NCBI GenBank assembly: GCA_017466125.1
Contig: JAFTUS010000134.1
Span: forward strand, 1 to 45,251
Length of the DNA stretch: 45,251 bases
Direction of reading: 5' to 3'
From: Lentisphaeria bacterium
GTDB taxonomy: Bacteria; Verrucomicrobiota; Lentisphaeria; Victivallales; Victivallaceae
The position numbers and the translations under genes are program-made. Under the pieces are notes generated by a model. The model had not been told where the DNA came from. It searched no databases and was given only the letters and a program-made list of their open reading frames with translations. How positions within the stretch are numbered: the first letter of the stretch is position 1; each line of letters starts with the position of its first letter. Below are positions 22,024 to 30,137 of the stretch, piece by piece.

Positions 22024-23316
22024 TTAAAGGTCTTCGATGCGCATGACTTTGACCGGACTCTGGTTGATGGAGAGCGTAGCGACTTCCGCCAACGCGCTCT
22101 TCAGGGCCTTTGCGGGGGCTTCGTGGGTCAGAATGACCAGCGGAACATTGCCGTTTTTGCCCTTGGCTTCATCCTGGATCATGCTGGAAATGCTGATGTC
22201 GCGGTCAGCGAGCAGACGGGTGATGGAGGCGATGACGCCGGGGCAGTCCTGAACTTCAAAACGCAGGTAGTAGCGTGAAGTGATCTCATCGGCGGCAAGC
22301 ACCTTGTCATAGAGTTTGCCTTCGCGGAAAGCGGGAATACGGCGGACGGTTCCCCCGGCAAGATTGATCGCCACATCGGTAATGTCGGCAACCACGGCGG
22401 AAGCAGTGGCGGCACGGCCCGCGCCGCGTCCGTAGAAGAGGGTCTGTCCGACGGTGTCGCCATCGACCAGAACGCCGTTGAATACTTCAGAAATATTGGC
22501 AAGCAGCGTGTTTTTGGCTACCAGAGTGGGGGCGACGGAGAACTGCACATTGCCGTCATTGTTTTTGATCGTCGCAAGCAGTTTGATACGGTATCCGAGT
22601 TCATCTGCGTAACGGATGTCATCAAGAGCCAGATCGCGGATGCCTTCGATGCTCACGGGATCGAGCCCGAACCATTCCCCGTAGGCGAGGGCCGCAAGGA
22701 TGGCGGTCTTGTGGGCGGTGTCAAAGCCGTCGATATCCAGCGAGGGGTTGGCTTCGGCATATCCCAGTTTCTGAGCATCCGCCAGAACCGAGTTGAAATC
22801 TGCGCCTTCCCGTTCCATGCGGGTGATGATATAGTTGCATGTTCCGTTCATGATGCCGCAGATGCGGTTGATGCGGTTGGAAACGAGTCCTTCGCGCAGG
22901 GCTTTGATGATCGGAATACCGCCGGCAACGCTGGCTTCGTAGTAGACATCGACACCTTTCTTTTCGGCGGCGTCAAAAATCTCTTTGCCGTGGAGGGCGA
23001 GCAGAGCCTTGTTGGCAGTGACGACGCATTTTCCGGCATTGATGGCATCGAGGATGAATTTTTTGGCGATGGTGGTTCCGCCGACGAGTTCCACGATGAT
23101 ATCGCACTCTTTGATGGCAACAGAAGCATCGGTGGTAAGGATGCCTTCCGGAACAGCGATGCCCCGGTCGGTGGTGATGTCCAAATCCGCGATACGGGTC
23201 AATGTGACATTGACACCGGTACGTTTGGCGATGACCTCTTTATTGAGCAGCAGATTTTCTGCCACACCCGCTCCGACGGTTCCGAAACCGATGATACCTA
23301 CTTTGACTTCTTTCAT
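22024..23316 (-). CDS. hom: Homoserine dehydrogenase
   Basis: 430 residues: NAD(P)-binding GFGTVGAGV at 11-19, catalytic domain with VTANKALLALHG, YEASVAGGIPIIKALREGL and GIMNGTCNYI, and a C-terminal ACT domain (about 345-430, YYLRFEVQDCPGVIASITRLLADRDISI). It reduces aspartate semialdehyde to homoserine. The ACT domain points to allosteric feedback, typically by threonine. It is the first gene of the nine-gene minus-strand operon. Confidence 0.96.
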   Translation of the reverse strand: MKEVKVGIIGFGTVGAGVAENLLLNKEVIAKRTGVNVTLTRIADLDITTDRGIAVPEGILTTDASVAIKECDIIVELVGGTTIAKKFILDAINAGKCVVTANKALLALHGKEIFDAAEKKGVDVYYEASVAGGIPIIKALREGLVSNRINRICGIMNGTCNYIITRMEREGADFNSVLADAQKLGYAEANPSLDIDGFDTAHKTAILAALAYGEWFGLDPVSIEGIRDLALDDIRYADELGYRIKLLATIKNNDGNVQFSVAPTLVAKNTLLANISEVFNGVLVDGDTVGQTLFYGRGAGRAATASAVVADITDVAINLAGGTVRRIPAFREGKLYDKVLAADEITSRYYLRFEVQDCPGVIASITRLLADRDISISSMIQDEAKGKNGNVPLVILTHEAPAKALKSALAEVATLSINQSPVKVMRIEDL

Positions 23317-23363
23317 GAAAAATAAATCCTGTATAAAAATGGTTTAAAAACAATCCAAACTAT

Positions 23364-23392
23364 AATATAGCACGTTTTATGCAAAAAGACAA
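23364..23392 (-). promoter_or_regulatory. Promoter of the hom-to-nfo operon
   Basis: Minus strand: TTGTCT (23392-23387), 17-bp spacer, TATATT (23369-23364), 47 bp before the hom start. The next eight genes are so closely packed that this is probably the main promoter for about 10 kb. Confidence 0.55.
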
Positions 23393-23553
23393 TATCAAAA
23401 CTGCGCATAAGCAAGGATTTTATGTATAATTCATGCTGTTTGGATATGACTGTCAAAAATCCGGAGTTGTTTGGAACAAAAACTTTTATTTTTTCCGAAA
23501 GATGCTATATTATAAAAACAGACGTTTTTTATCAACGTTCAGGATTTGAAAAA

Positions 23554-24909
23554 ATGCAGAAATTGGAAATAAATAAAAATAAATTCCGTACTCAGGTCAA
23601 GTTCGCCGACAAAGCGGCACGGCTGGTGCTGGGGGAACTTTTCCGCAATCACCGCCCCGCCGACCGCACATTGAGCGGATTTTTCCGGGAGAACCGTCAG
23701 TGCGGTTCCAAAGACCGTCAGTTTATCAGTGAGAGCATCTATGCTCTGCTCCGCTACTGGGGCATTTTGCGGTGCTTTCTGCCTGCGGAGCGGCGGGAGG
23801 AACTTGAAAAAGGCAATATCCGTCTCGGCGCACAGGAACTGCCCGCCCTTTTCTTTGCGGCGTTGTACCTCGACTTTCAATTCATCCCGTGGGCGGATGC
23901 TCTTGCCGCAGAAGTGAATATCCCGTGGCCGAAACCGGCGAACGGCCCCTCTGCTTCGCTGCTCGACCGGGCGGAAGCGTTGGCGGAACGCTTCGGACAC
24001 CCCGGCGGATTTTCGCTTGAAATGCTTGTGCCGGAGTGGGTCAGAGAGAAACTCCCGGCGGACTTCCCCATGGAGCGTTTTCTGGACGATCTTCAGCGGC
24101 GTCCCCCCATGTGGCTGCGCGCCCAATGCGGCGATACCGCAGAACTGCTGGATGAATTGGCGGAGGCGGGGCTGAATTTCCGCATTCACGAAAAAATGGA
24201 GAATGCCATTGCCGTTGAGAACAGCCGGGTCAACCTTTTCACGCTTGAAGCCTTCCGGAAGGGCAAGTTTGAAGTTCAGGATCTGGCGAGCCAGTGCATC
24301 GGTCTGGCGGCAAACCCCAAACGCAAAAGCCGCTGGTGGGATGCCTGTGCGGGGGCAGGGGGCAAGACGCTGCAGTTGGCGGATCTTATGGCGCGCACCG
24401 GAACGGTCGTTGCCAGTGATATACGGGAGTACAAACTGGAAGATCTGCGTTTCCGCGCCCGCCGCGCGGGGTTCCCGAATATCGTGACCCGTCCGTGGGA
24501 CGGCAGGACGGTTCCGCCGAAACAGCAGCAGAAGTTCGACGGTGTGCTGGTGGATGCTCCCTGCAGTTGCGGCGGAGTCTGGCGCAGAAATCCCGACGGC
24601 CGCTGGATCTTGACTCCGGAGGAGATCACAGAGGCGGCAAAACTGCAATACGACATTCTTTCGGCGGCTTCTCCGGCGGTTGCCCCGGGCGGCGTGCTTG
24701 TTTATGCGACCTGTTCGCTTTTTCCGGAGGAAAATCAGGATGTCGTCAACCGCTTTTTGACGGCGCATCCGGAATTTTCACTGGAAGAGTTTGCCGACCC
24801 GCTGACGGGGGAAACGGTCAACGGGATGCTGCAAGTGTACAGTTTCGACGGCGATTGCGATTGCATGTTTGTTTCGAGGATGCGGCGGAAAGGGCGTGAT
24901 GATGAATAA
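23554..24909 (+). CDS. rsmB: RsmB-like 16S rRNA (cytosine-C5) methyltransferase
   Basis: 451 residues from the ATG at 23554, preferred over upstream in-frame starts because an AGGA site precedes it and the upstream codons are AT-rich leader. The N-terminal helical region (1-110) resembles the NusB-like RNA-binding domain. The C-terminal Rossmann domain carries the AdoMet motif DACAGAGGKTLQLADLM, the motif IV Cys in DAPCSCGGVWRRNP and the catalytic Cys in YATCSLFPEEN. This is the NOL1/NOP2/Sun family; RsmB (C967) is the best guess, RsmF less likely. The 3' end overlaps trmL by 11 bp. Confidence 0.85.
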   Translation: MQKLEINKNKFRTQVKFADKAARLVLGELFRNHRPADRTLSGFFRENRQCGSKDRQFISESIYALLRYWGILRCFLPAERREELEKGNIRLGAQELPALFFAALYLDFQFIPWADALAAEVNIPWPKPANGPSASLLDRAEALAERFGHPGGFSLEMLVPEWVREKLPADFPMERFLDDLQRRPPMWLRAQCGDTAELLDELAEAGLNFRIHEKMENAIAVENSRVNLFTLEAFRKGKFEVQDLASQCIGLAANPKRKSRWWDACAGAGGKTLQLADLMARTGTVVASDIREYKLEDLRFRARRAGFPNIVTRPWDGRTVPPKQQQKFDGVLVDAPCSCGGVWRRNPDGRWILTPEEITEAAKLQYDILSAASPAVAPGGVLVYATCSLFPEENQDVVNRFLTAHPEFSLEEFADPLTGETVNGMLQVYSFDGDCDCMFVSRMRRKGRDDE

Positions 24910-25360
24910 GCCTTTCAATATCGTTCTGTTCCAGCCGGAGATCCCGCAGAATACCGGTACGATCGGCAGGTTGTGCGTCTCCACCGACACGCGGCTTCAT
25001 CTGATTGAGCCGCTCGGCTTTTCGCTGGATGAAAAGCACTTGAAACGGGCGGGGATGGACTACTGGCAATATCTGGATCTGACGGTTTACAAAGATTGGC
25101 AGGAGTTTCTGGAACGCAACTCGGATATGGAGTTGTTTTTTATCTCCACGCACGGAACGGTCTCTTACTGGGATACGGAATATCCGGAGGGGTGCGGACT
25201 TGTTTTCGGGCGTGAGTCCAGCGGCTTGCCCAAAGAGTTCTACGAAACTTATCAGGAGCGTCTGCGTTTGATCCCCATGGAGGGGAAGTTCCACCGCAGT
25301 CTGAATCTTGCCAATGCGGCGAGTATTGTTTTATACGAAGCGTTGAGACAGCATAAATAG
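24899..25360 (+). CDS. trmL: tRNA (cytidine-34/uridine-34) 2'-O-methyltransferase TrmL
   Basis: 153 residues from tandem ATG codons at 24899/24902 inside the end of the rsmB-like gene, behind an AAAGGG site. SPOUT-fold motifs: FNIVLFQPEIPQNTGTIGRL at the start, FGRESSGLP (motif 2) and SLNLANAASIVLYEALRQ (motif 3), which form the knotted AdoMet site. It methylates the 2'-hydroxyl of the wobble base in leucine tRNAs. Length is typical. Confidence 0.92.
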   Translation: MMNKPFNIVLFQPEIPQNTGTIGRLCVSTDTRLHLIEPLGFSLDEKHLKRAGMDYWQYLDLTVYKDWQEFLERNSDMELFFISTHGTVSYWDTEYPEGCGLVFGRESSGLPKEFYETYQERLRLIPMEGKFHRSLNLANAASIVLYEALRQHK

Positions 25361-25375
25361 GGGGGATTTATTTTT

Positions 25376-25654
25376 ATGGATATGTATTTGAGAGTTGCGC
25401 TGCGCCTGATCGGTGCGGTGCTTGGAATTCTTCTTCTGCTGGCATTCATCATTCCTCTGATGCTGATTTTTCTGGTGTTGTTTTTTCTCCAGAAATTCTT
25501 TCATATCAGGATACGGAAGCACAACTGGATGCCGCCGATTTTCGGAAAACTGGACTTTCGCCGCCTGAAAGACTGGGCGAACTTCGACAACGACGAAGAC
25601 GACGACATCATCGACGCCGAAGTGATCGAGGTCCCCGAAGACTGCAAAAAATAA
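25376..25654 (+). CDS. Small membrane protein with acidic tail, unknown function
   Basis: 92 residues that I do not recognise. One long or two closely spaced membrane helices occupy about 9-40, followed by a basic stretch (HIRIRKHNW), then a strongly acidic tail containing DNDEDDDIIDAE. It starts 15 bp after trmL with a GGGGGA-type site and ends at a strong terminator, so it belongs to the rsmB-trmL unit. The charge pattern suggests a cytoplasmic C-terminus. No family assigned. Confidence 0.6.
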   Translation: MDMYLRVALRLIGAVLGILLLLAFIIPLMLIFLVLFFLQKFFHIRIRKHNWMPPIFGKLDFRRLKDWANFDNDEDDDIIDAEVIEVPEDCKK

Positions 25655-25672
25655 TATCGGCAGTCCGTTTGG

Positions 25673-25710
25673 AAAAAATCGCCAAAAGTCCGGGCTTTCG
25701 GCGATTTTTT
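25673..25710. terminator. Bidirectional rho-independent terminator
   Basis: AAAAAATCGCC (25673-25683) pairs with GGCGATTTTTT (25700-25710). It lies between the convergent small membrane protein gene and ridA. Confidence 0.85.
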
Positions 25711-25721
25711 GTTTGTGATAC

Positions 25722-26099
25722 TCAGTGGCAGGCGATGAGTTCGACTTCCACCAGCGCGCCCTTGGGAAGTGCAGCGGCGGCAACGCAGCTGCGGGCGGGT
25801 TTGGAGATGAAATACTTTTCGTAAACGGCGTTGAACTCCGCAAAGTAGGACATGTCACTTAAAAAACAGGTGGTTTTCACCACTTCGTCAAAAGTATAAC
25901 CGGCGGCTTCAAGCACGGCGGCAAGGTTCTTCATCACCTGTTCGGACTGCGCTTTGATTTCGGCGGGAGCAAGAACTCCTGTCGCCGGGTCCAGAGCGAT
26001 CTGTCCGGAGGTGTAGAGCATGTCGCCAACCTTGACAGCCTGTGAATAAGGGCCGACTGCTGCGGGCGCATTACTGGTGGAAATGATCTCTTTTTTCAT
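25722..26099 (-). CDS. ridA: RidA family enamine/imine deaminase
   Basis: 125 residues, standard RidA length. Family marks: NAPAAVGPYSQAV at the N-terminus, YTSGQIALDPATG, the VVKTTCFLSDM strand and the catalytic Arg in SKPARSCVAAAALPKGALVEVE. RidA hydrolyses the reactive enamines 2-aminoacrylate and 2-aminocrotonate that leak from PLP-dependent dehydratases. It sits 17 bp after the threonine dehydratase gene, which makes exactly those products, so the pairing is functionally sensible. Confidence 0.95.
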   Translation of the reverse strand: MKKEIISTSNAPAAVGPYSQAVKVGDMLYTSGQIALDPATGVLAPAEIKAQSEQVMKNLAAVLEAAGYTFDEVVKTTCFLSDMSYFAEFNAVYEKYFISKPARSCVAAAALPKGALVEVELIACH

Positions 26100-26116
26100 G
26101 GAAAAATTCTCCTCTT

Positions 26117-27319
26117 TTATTTTCCGACGGAATATCCGGCGGCGCGCAATGCTTTTTTGATTTCTTCAAAATGTTCAAAATCACGGGTTTCCATAGCGAT
26201 TTGCAGGAAACAGCCGTTGATGTCGTTGTCGATGTTCCCGCGGGCGTGATTGACACTGACCACGTTTGCCCCCAGTTGGGAGATGATGGAACTGACCCGG
26301 GTGAGTTCGCCCGGACGGTCGAGCAGTTCGATGTTGAGTTCGGATTTGCGTCCGCTCGTGACCAAACCGCGGTTGATGACGCGCGAAAGAATGGTCACGT
26401 CGATATTGCCGCCCGAAACCAGACAGACCACCTTTTTGCCCTTGACCGGCAGTTTGCCGAACATCAGAGCCGCAAGTCCGGTGGCTCCCGCACCTTCGGC
26501 AACCAGTTTCTGCCCCTCCATCAGCATCAGGATCGCGGCGGCGATCTCATCGTCTGAAACCGTTACAATGTCATCCAGATATTTTTTGCAGAGTTCGTAA
26601 GTTACATCTCCGGGCTGTTTGACGGCGATACCGTCGGCAAAGGTTTTGACCGTTTTGCCGGAAACGACTTCGCCTTTGCGGTAACTCTCCGCCATGGAGG
26701 GCGCACCTGCCGCCTGAACGCCGTACACTTTGCAGGAAGGGTTCAGGGACTTGACCGCCATGCCGATCCCGGCGGCAAGACCGCCGCCGCCGATGGGAAC
26801 GATGACCGCTTCGGCATCGGGGAGTTCTTCGAGGATCTCCAGACCGATCGTGCCTTGTCCGGCGATGATTTCAGGATCGTTGAAGGGGTGGACAAAGACG
26901 GCTCCGGTTTTTTCCACTTCCGCACAGGCGGCGGCGTAGGCGTCATCGTAGATCCCGTCAACAAGAACCACTTCTGCTCCGTAACGTTTGGTCGCCTCCA
27001 CCTTGGAGATGGGCGCAGTGCTGGGAACGAAAATCTTGGCTTTGATGTTGTTGACCTGTGAACCGAGCGCAACGCCCTGTGCGTGATTTCCGGCAGAACA
27101 GGCAATGACGCCGCGTTTCTTGTCCTCCGGGGAGAGTTTGGCGATCTTATAGTACGCTCCCCGGACTTTGAAGGAACCGGTAACTTGGAGATTTTCCGGT
27201 TTGATATAGACATTTGCCCCCGATTTTTCGCTGAAACGGGGTGCGTGGATCAAAGGAGTGTGGCGCAATACCTTGCTCAACTCCCGGCGGGCATCATAGA
27301 ATTTATCGATCGTCAACAT
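26117..27319 (-). CDS. ilvA: Threonine ammonia-lyase with one ACT domain
   Basis: 400 residues, fold type II PLP enzyme. The PLP lysine is in GSFKVRGAYY, the phosphate loop is GGGGLAAGI, and SAGNHAQGVA is conserved. A single ACT-like domain (about 325-400, LDRPGELTRVSSIISQLGANV) marks the shorter class rather than the 514-residue two-domain IlvA. It converts threonine to 2-oxobutanoate and ammonia, for isoleucine synthesis or threonine fermentation (the TdcB alternative). First gene of a two-gene unit with ridA. Confidence 0.93.
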   Translation of the reverse strand: MLTIDKFYDARRELSKVLRHTPLIHAPRFSEKSGANVYIKPENLQVTGSFKVRGAYYKIAKLSPEDKKRGVIACSAGNHAQGVALGSQVNNIKAKIFVPSTAPISKVEATKRYGAEVVLVDGIYDDAYAAACAEVEKTGAVFVHPFNDPEIIAGQGTIGLEILEELPDAEAVIVPIGGGGLAAGIGMAVKSLNPSCKVYGVQAAGAPSMAESYRKGEVVSGKTVKTFADGIAVKQPGDVTYELCKKYLDDIVTVSDDEIAAAILMLMEGQKLVAEGAGATGLAALMFGKLPVKGKKVVCLVSGGNIDVTILSRVINRGLVTSGRKSELNIELLDRPGELTRVSSIISQLGANVVSVNHARGNIDNDINGCFLQIAMETRDFEHFEEIKKALRAAGYSVGK

Positions 27320-27355
27320 TTATTCACCTGAAAATTTATAAAAAGACAATTTAAT

Positions 27356-27384
27356 AATATACCCCGTATCCATTGAAAAATCAA
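27356..27384 (-). promoter_or_regulatory. Promoter of ilvA-ridA
   Basis: Minus strand: TTGATT (27384-27379), 17-bp spacer, TATATT (27361-27356), 36 bp before the start codon. Confidence 0.6.
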
Positions 27385-27424
27385 GTAATTCTGCACCGGG
27401 GAACGGGTTCTTTTCTGAATGGAT

Positions 27425-27452
27425 TTGAAAAATGCAAAACAGATGTTATATT
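27425..27452 (+). promoter_or_regulatory. Promoter of the secreted thioredoxin-like gene
   Basis: TTGAAA (27425-27430), 16-bp spacer, TATATT (27447-27452), 46 bp before the ATG. Divergent to the ilvA promoter 40 bp away. Confidence 0.6.
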
Positions 27453-27498
27453 ATTTCCGGTTGAACTTTCACTTATCTTTTAACGGGGAGTTACAGTA

Positions 27499-28425
27499 AT
27501 GAAAAAATATTTTCTGTTGTTTGTGTCGGGTTTGTTTGCATTGTTGCCGGCGGCAGAACTTCCGCCGCGCGGAAGTGATTGGGCCGGTGTGCCGGATCCC
27601 TCCTGGTATCTGCATTACGATGATGCTGCTGCCGCTGCCAGACGGGACAATAAACTGATCTACGTTCTGCGGACAGGTTCGGATTGGTGCGGATGGTGCG
27701 TAAGATTGAAAAATGATGTTCTCTCCAAACCGAAATTCAAACAGTTGGCGGATAAACATTTCGTTTTTCTTTACCTCGATTTCCCCCGCCGGGTGAGGAT
27801 GCCGGATGCCCAGAAAAAACATAATGACCAGGTCTGCCGGAATTTGGGGCTGCGCGGCGGCTTTCCCTCTGCCAGAGTCATAACTCCGGACGGCAAAACC
27901 ATCGGGCAGATAAGCGGATACAGCCCGGAGGATGCGTATGTCGGCAGATTGGAAAAAATGATAAAAGATCATCTCCCCGCTGTGCCGGAAGAGGAGCAGA
28001 ATCCGGTTCGGAAACCCGTGCGGAAAAATTCTGCCGTTCGCAGCAAAACCGTTTTGAGTGCGCCTGACCGGGGAACGTATATGTCTGTCCTCAGCATGGG
28101 GACTTCCCGCAACGGGGAAGGGTTGATTTTCCCGCAAAGTCTGCAGTTGGAAGCCGGAGAGGTCATTTATTTCCGGGTGCGCTGTTCACTTCCGGAGGGC
28201 CGCCGCGCCAGAGTGATGATCGCACTGCCTTTTACCAATACGAAAATAATCAACTCCAAACTGGGCAAGGGGGAGTGTGAACTTGTTGCCGGAGTTGGCT
28301 TCATTTCCCCGTATCAGTTGCGGGAACTGGAATTGCGGCTGGTTCCGATGGACTCCAATGAGCCGATCGAAACCCGTACGATCCCGGTGGATCTCGGCTG
28401 GTTTTCCAGAAGCGGTCAGCGGTAG
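27499..28425 (+). CDS. Exported thioredoxin-like protein with unknown C-terminal domain
   Basis: 308 residues. A signal peptide (1-19, ending PAAE) is followed by a thioredoxin-like domain to about 165 with the active-site pair C64-G-W-C67 (GSDWCGWCVRL) and the cis-Pro region GGFPSARVITPDG. This resembles the Thioredoxin_7/DUF255-like exported group. A basic linker (VRKPVRKNSAVRSK) leads to a 110-residue beta-rich domain (about 195-308) that I do not recognise. It probably acts on disulfides or as a chaperone in the periplasm. Monocistronic, with its own promoter and terminator. Confidence 0.75.
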   Translation: MKKYFLLFVSGLFALLPAAELPPRGSDWAGVPDPSWYLHYDDAAAAARRDNKLIYVLRTGSDWCGWCVRLKNDVLSKPKFKQLADKHFVFLYLDFPRRVRMPDAQKKHNDQVCRNLGLRGGFPSARVITPDGKTIGQISGYSPEDAYVGRLEKMIKDHLPAVPEEEQNPVRKPVRKNSAVRSKTVLSAPDRGTYMSVLSMGTSRNGEGLIFPQSLQLEAGEVIYFRVRCSLPEGRRARVMIALPFTNTKIINSKLGKGECELVAGVGFISPYQLRELELRLVPMDSNEPIETRTIPVDLGWFSRSGQR

Positions 28426-28440
28426 ATGACAGGTGCAAAA

Positions 28441-28477
28441 AAAACTGCGGCATTCCGTCGGGGATGCCGCAGTTTTT
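28441..28477. terminator. Bidirectional rho-independent terminator
   Basis: AAAACTGCGGCAT pairs with ATGCCGCAGTTTT, continuing into T-runs on both strands; it separates the convergent thioredoxin-like gene and putP. Confidence 0.9.
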
Positions 28478-28493
28478 GTAAAAATACGCTGTT

Positions 28494-30038
28494 TTATTTT
28501 TCTTCAGCAGGAGTTTCAGCAAGCGGAAGTTTTGACTTTTCAAAAAGTTCAACGACCTCCTGTGAAGGTTCTTTGCTCCAGAGCGAAAACAGCACGGCGG
28601 CAATGAAACCGGCAAGGAACCCGGGGATGATCTCATAAAGTCCGGTGTGAGCCATAAAGACATACCACAGCGCATCCACGAGGAAACCGGCAACGATACC
28701 GGCAACAGCACCGCTGTAAGTAAAACGTTTCCAGTAGAGAGCCAGCAGCATGACAGGACCGAATGCAGAACCGAATGCCGCCCATGCACAACTGACCAGC
28801 CCCATGATGCCGCCGCAGGAGGGACTGTTGGCGATCAGGTAGGCAACCACAGCGATAATGACCACGATGATACGTCCTGCCCAGAGCATCTCTTTTTCGG
28901 AGGCGTTCTTGCGCAGGAGCGGCTTGTACATATCCGACGCAAAAGCAGAGGCGGAAGCCAGCAGTTGGGAGTCCGCCGTACTCATGGACGCCGCAAGGAT
29001 GGCAGAGAGCAGAATTCCGGTAATGAAGATCACCACACTTACCATACCGATATTGGTTCCGACCCAGTCAAAGGCGGCACGCACCATGTTGACAAAGACA
29101 AGTTCGGAGGTCTTTGCCGTCAGTTTTTCAGCAAGGAAATTCCTGCCGAGCAGACCGACGACAGCCGAGAGGGAGAGAATAACGAAGATCCAGCAGCAGC
29201 CGATGATTTGGGAACGGCGCATCTCTTTTTCGGACTTCACCGCCAGAAAACGTACCAGAATGTGGGGCATACCGAAGTAACCCAACCCCCAGCCGAGGCC
29301 GGAGAGGATCACAACGATACTCTGCTGATCGAACATTCCTGTCGCCAGCGGATTGAAGTAATTGGGGGGCAGAGTGCCGCCGGGAGCAGCAAATTCGGGA
29401 CGGGTCATCATGATTGCGGCAATGATCGGAGCCAGCATCAGTGCCGCCAGCATCATCATGCCCTGGAAGAAGTCCGTCCAGCAGACCGCATTGAAGCCGC
29501 CGAGGAAGGTGTAGACCACAATAACGATGGAGGCAATGATCATGGCGGTACTGGGGTTCATACCGAGAACCTTATTGAAAAGGATACCGCAGGCGTAGAT
29601 GCTCGATGCTGCGTAAACGCAGTAGGTTAGCAGAAAGACCACGGCTGAAATCACCTGTACGCTTTTGTTGGCAGAGAGAAAGCGGTTGGCGAGAAACTGG
29701 GGGATCGTAATGGAGTCATTGGCAAGAATGGAGTAACGCCGCAGACGGGGGGCGACCAGAACCCACATGGCGATCGTTCCGAACAGAAGACCGACCGGGA
29801 TCCAGACCTGATTGACACCGGAAAGATAGATCGCTCCGGGCAGACCCATAAGCACCCATGCGCTCATATCCGAAGCTCCCGCTGAAAGAGCCGATACCCA
29901 CGCATTCATTTTGCGTCCGCCGAGGAAGTATTCTTTTTCTCCGTTGACATTTTTTCTATTTCTCATAAAGAAGTAGATCCCGACACTGACCATTACCACG
30001 AGATAAAACAACATGGCATACAACTCTTGATTTCTCAT
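28494..30038 (-). CDS. putP: Sodium:proline symporter (PutP-like)
   Basis: 514 residues, about thirteen membrane helices, sodium:solute symporter family. PutP marks: EYFLGGRKMNAWVSALSAGASDMSAWVLMGLPGAIY near the N-terminus, GGFNAVCWTDFFQG and LAASMSTADSQLLASASA (sodium-site helix 8). It would import proline, or a related small solute, with sodium. It has its own promoter although it follows another symporter gene on the same strand. The substrate is family inference. Confidence 0.85.
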   Translation of the reverse strand: MRNQELYAMLFYLVVMVSVGIYFFMRNRKNVNGEKEYFLGGRKMNAWVSALSAGASDMSAWVLMGLPGAIYLSGVNQVWIPVGLLFGTIAMWVLVAPRLRRYSILANDSITIPQFLANRFLSANKSVQVISAVVFLLTYCVYAASSIYACGILFNKVLGMNPSTAMIIASIVIVVYTFLGGFNAVCWTDFFQGMMMLAALMLAPIIAAIMMTRPEFAAPGGTLPPNYFNPLATGMFDQQSIVVILSGLGWGLGYFGMPHILVRFLAVKSEKEMRRSQIIGCCWIFVILSLSAVVGLLGRNFLAEKLTAKTSELVFVNMVRAAFDWVGTNIGMVSVVIFITGILLSAILAASMSTADSQLLASASAFASDMYKPLLRKNASEKEMLWAGRIIVVIIAVVAYLIANSPSCGGIMGLVSCAWAAFGSAFGPVMLLALYWKRFTYSGAVAGIVAGFLVDALWYVFMAHTGLYEIIPGFLAGFIAAVLFSLWSKEPSQEVVELFEKSKLPLAETPAEEK

Positions 30039-30075
30039 CTGTAATCCTTTCTACGTTAATGATTGGTACATTTGT

Positions 30076-30106
30076 ATAATATGACACGCCGTTTACCAAA
30101 AGTCAA
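30076..30106 (-). promoter_or_regulatory. Promoter of putP-like gene
   Basis: Minus strand: TTGACT (30106-30101) and TATTAT (30081-30076) are 19 bp apart (17 bp if CATATT is used). Confidence 0.45.
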
Positions 30107-30137
30107 ATCAAAACTCAACAGAAAACACAGAACAGGC

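Noticed and set aside
20624..22027. Open frame opposite the aspartokinase
   Set aside because: Antisense shadow of a conserved gene, Phe/Gly/His-rich composition, no start signals.
23422..23553. N-terminal extension of the rsmB-like protein
   Set aside because: It is AT-rich, overlaps probable promoter sequence and lacks family similarity; the ATG at 23554 has a ribosome site and the natural N-terminus.
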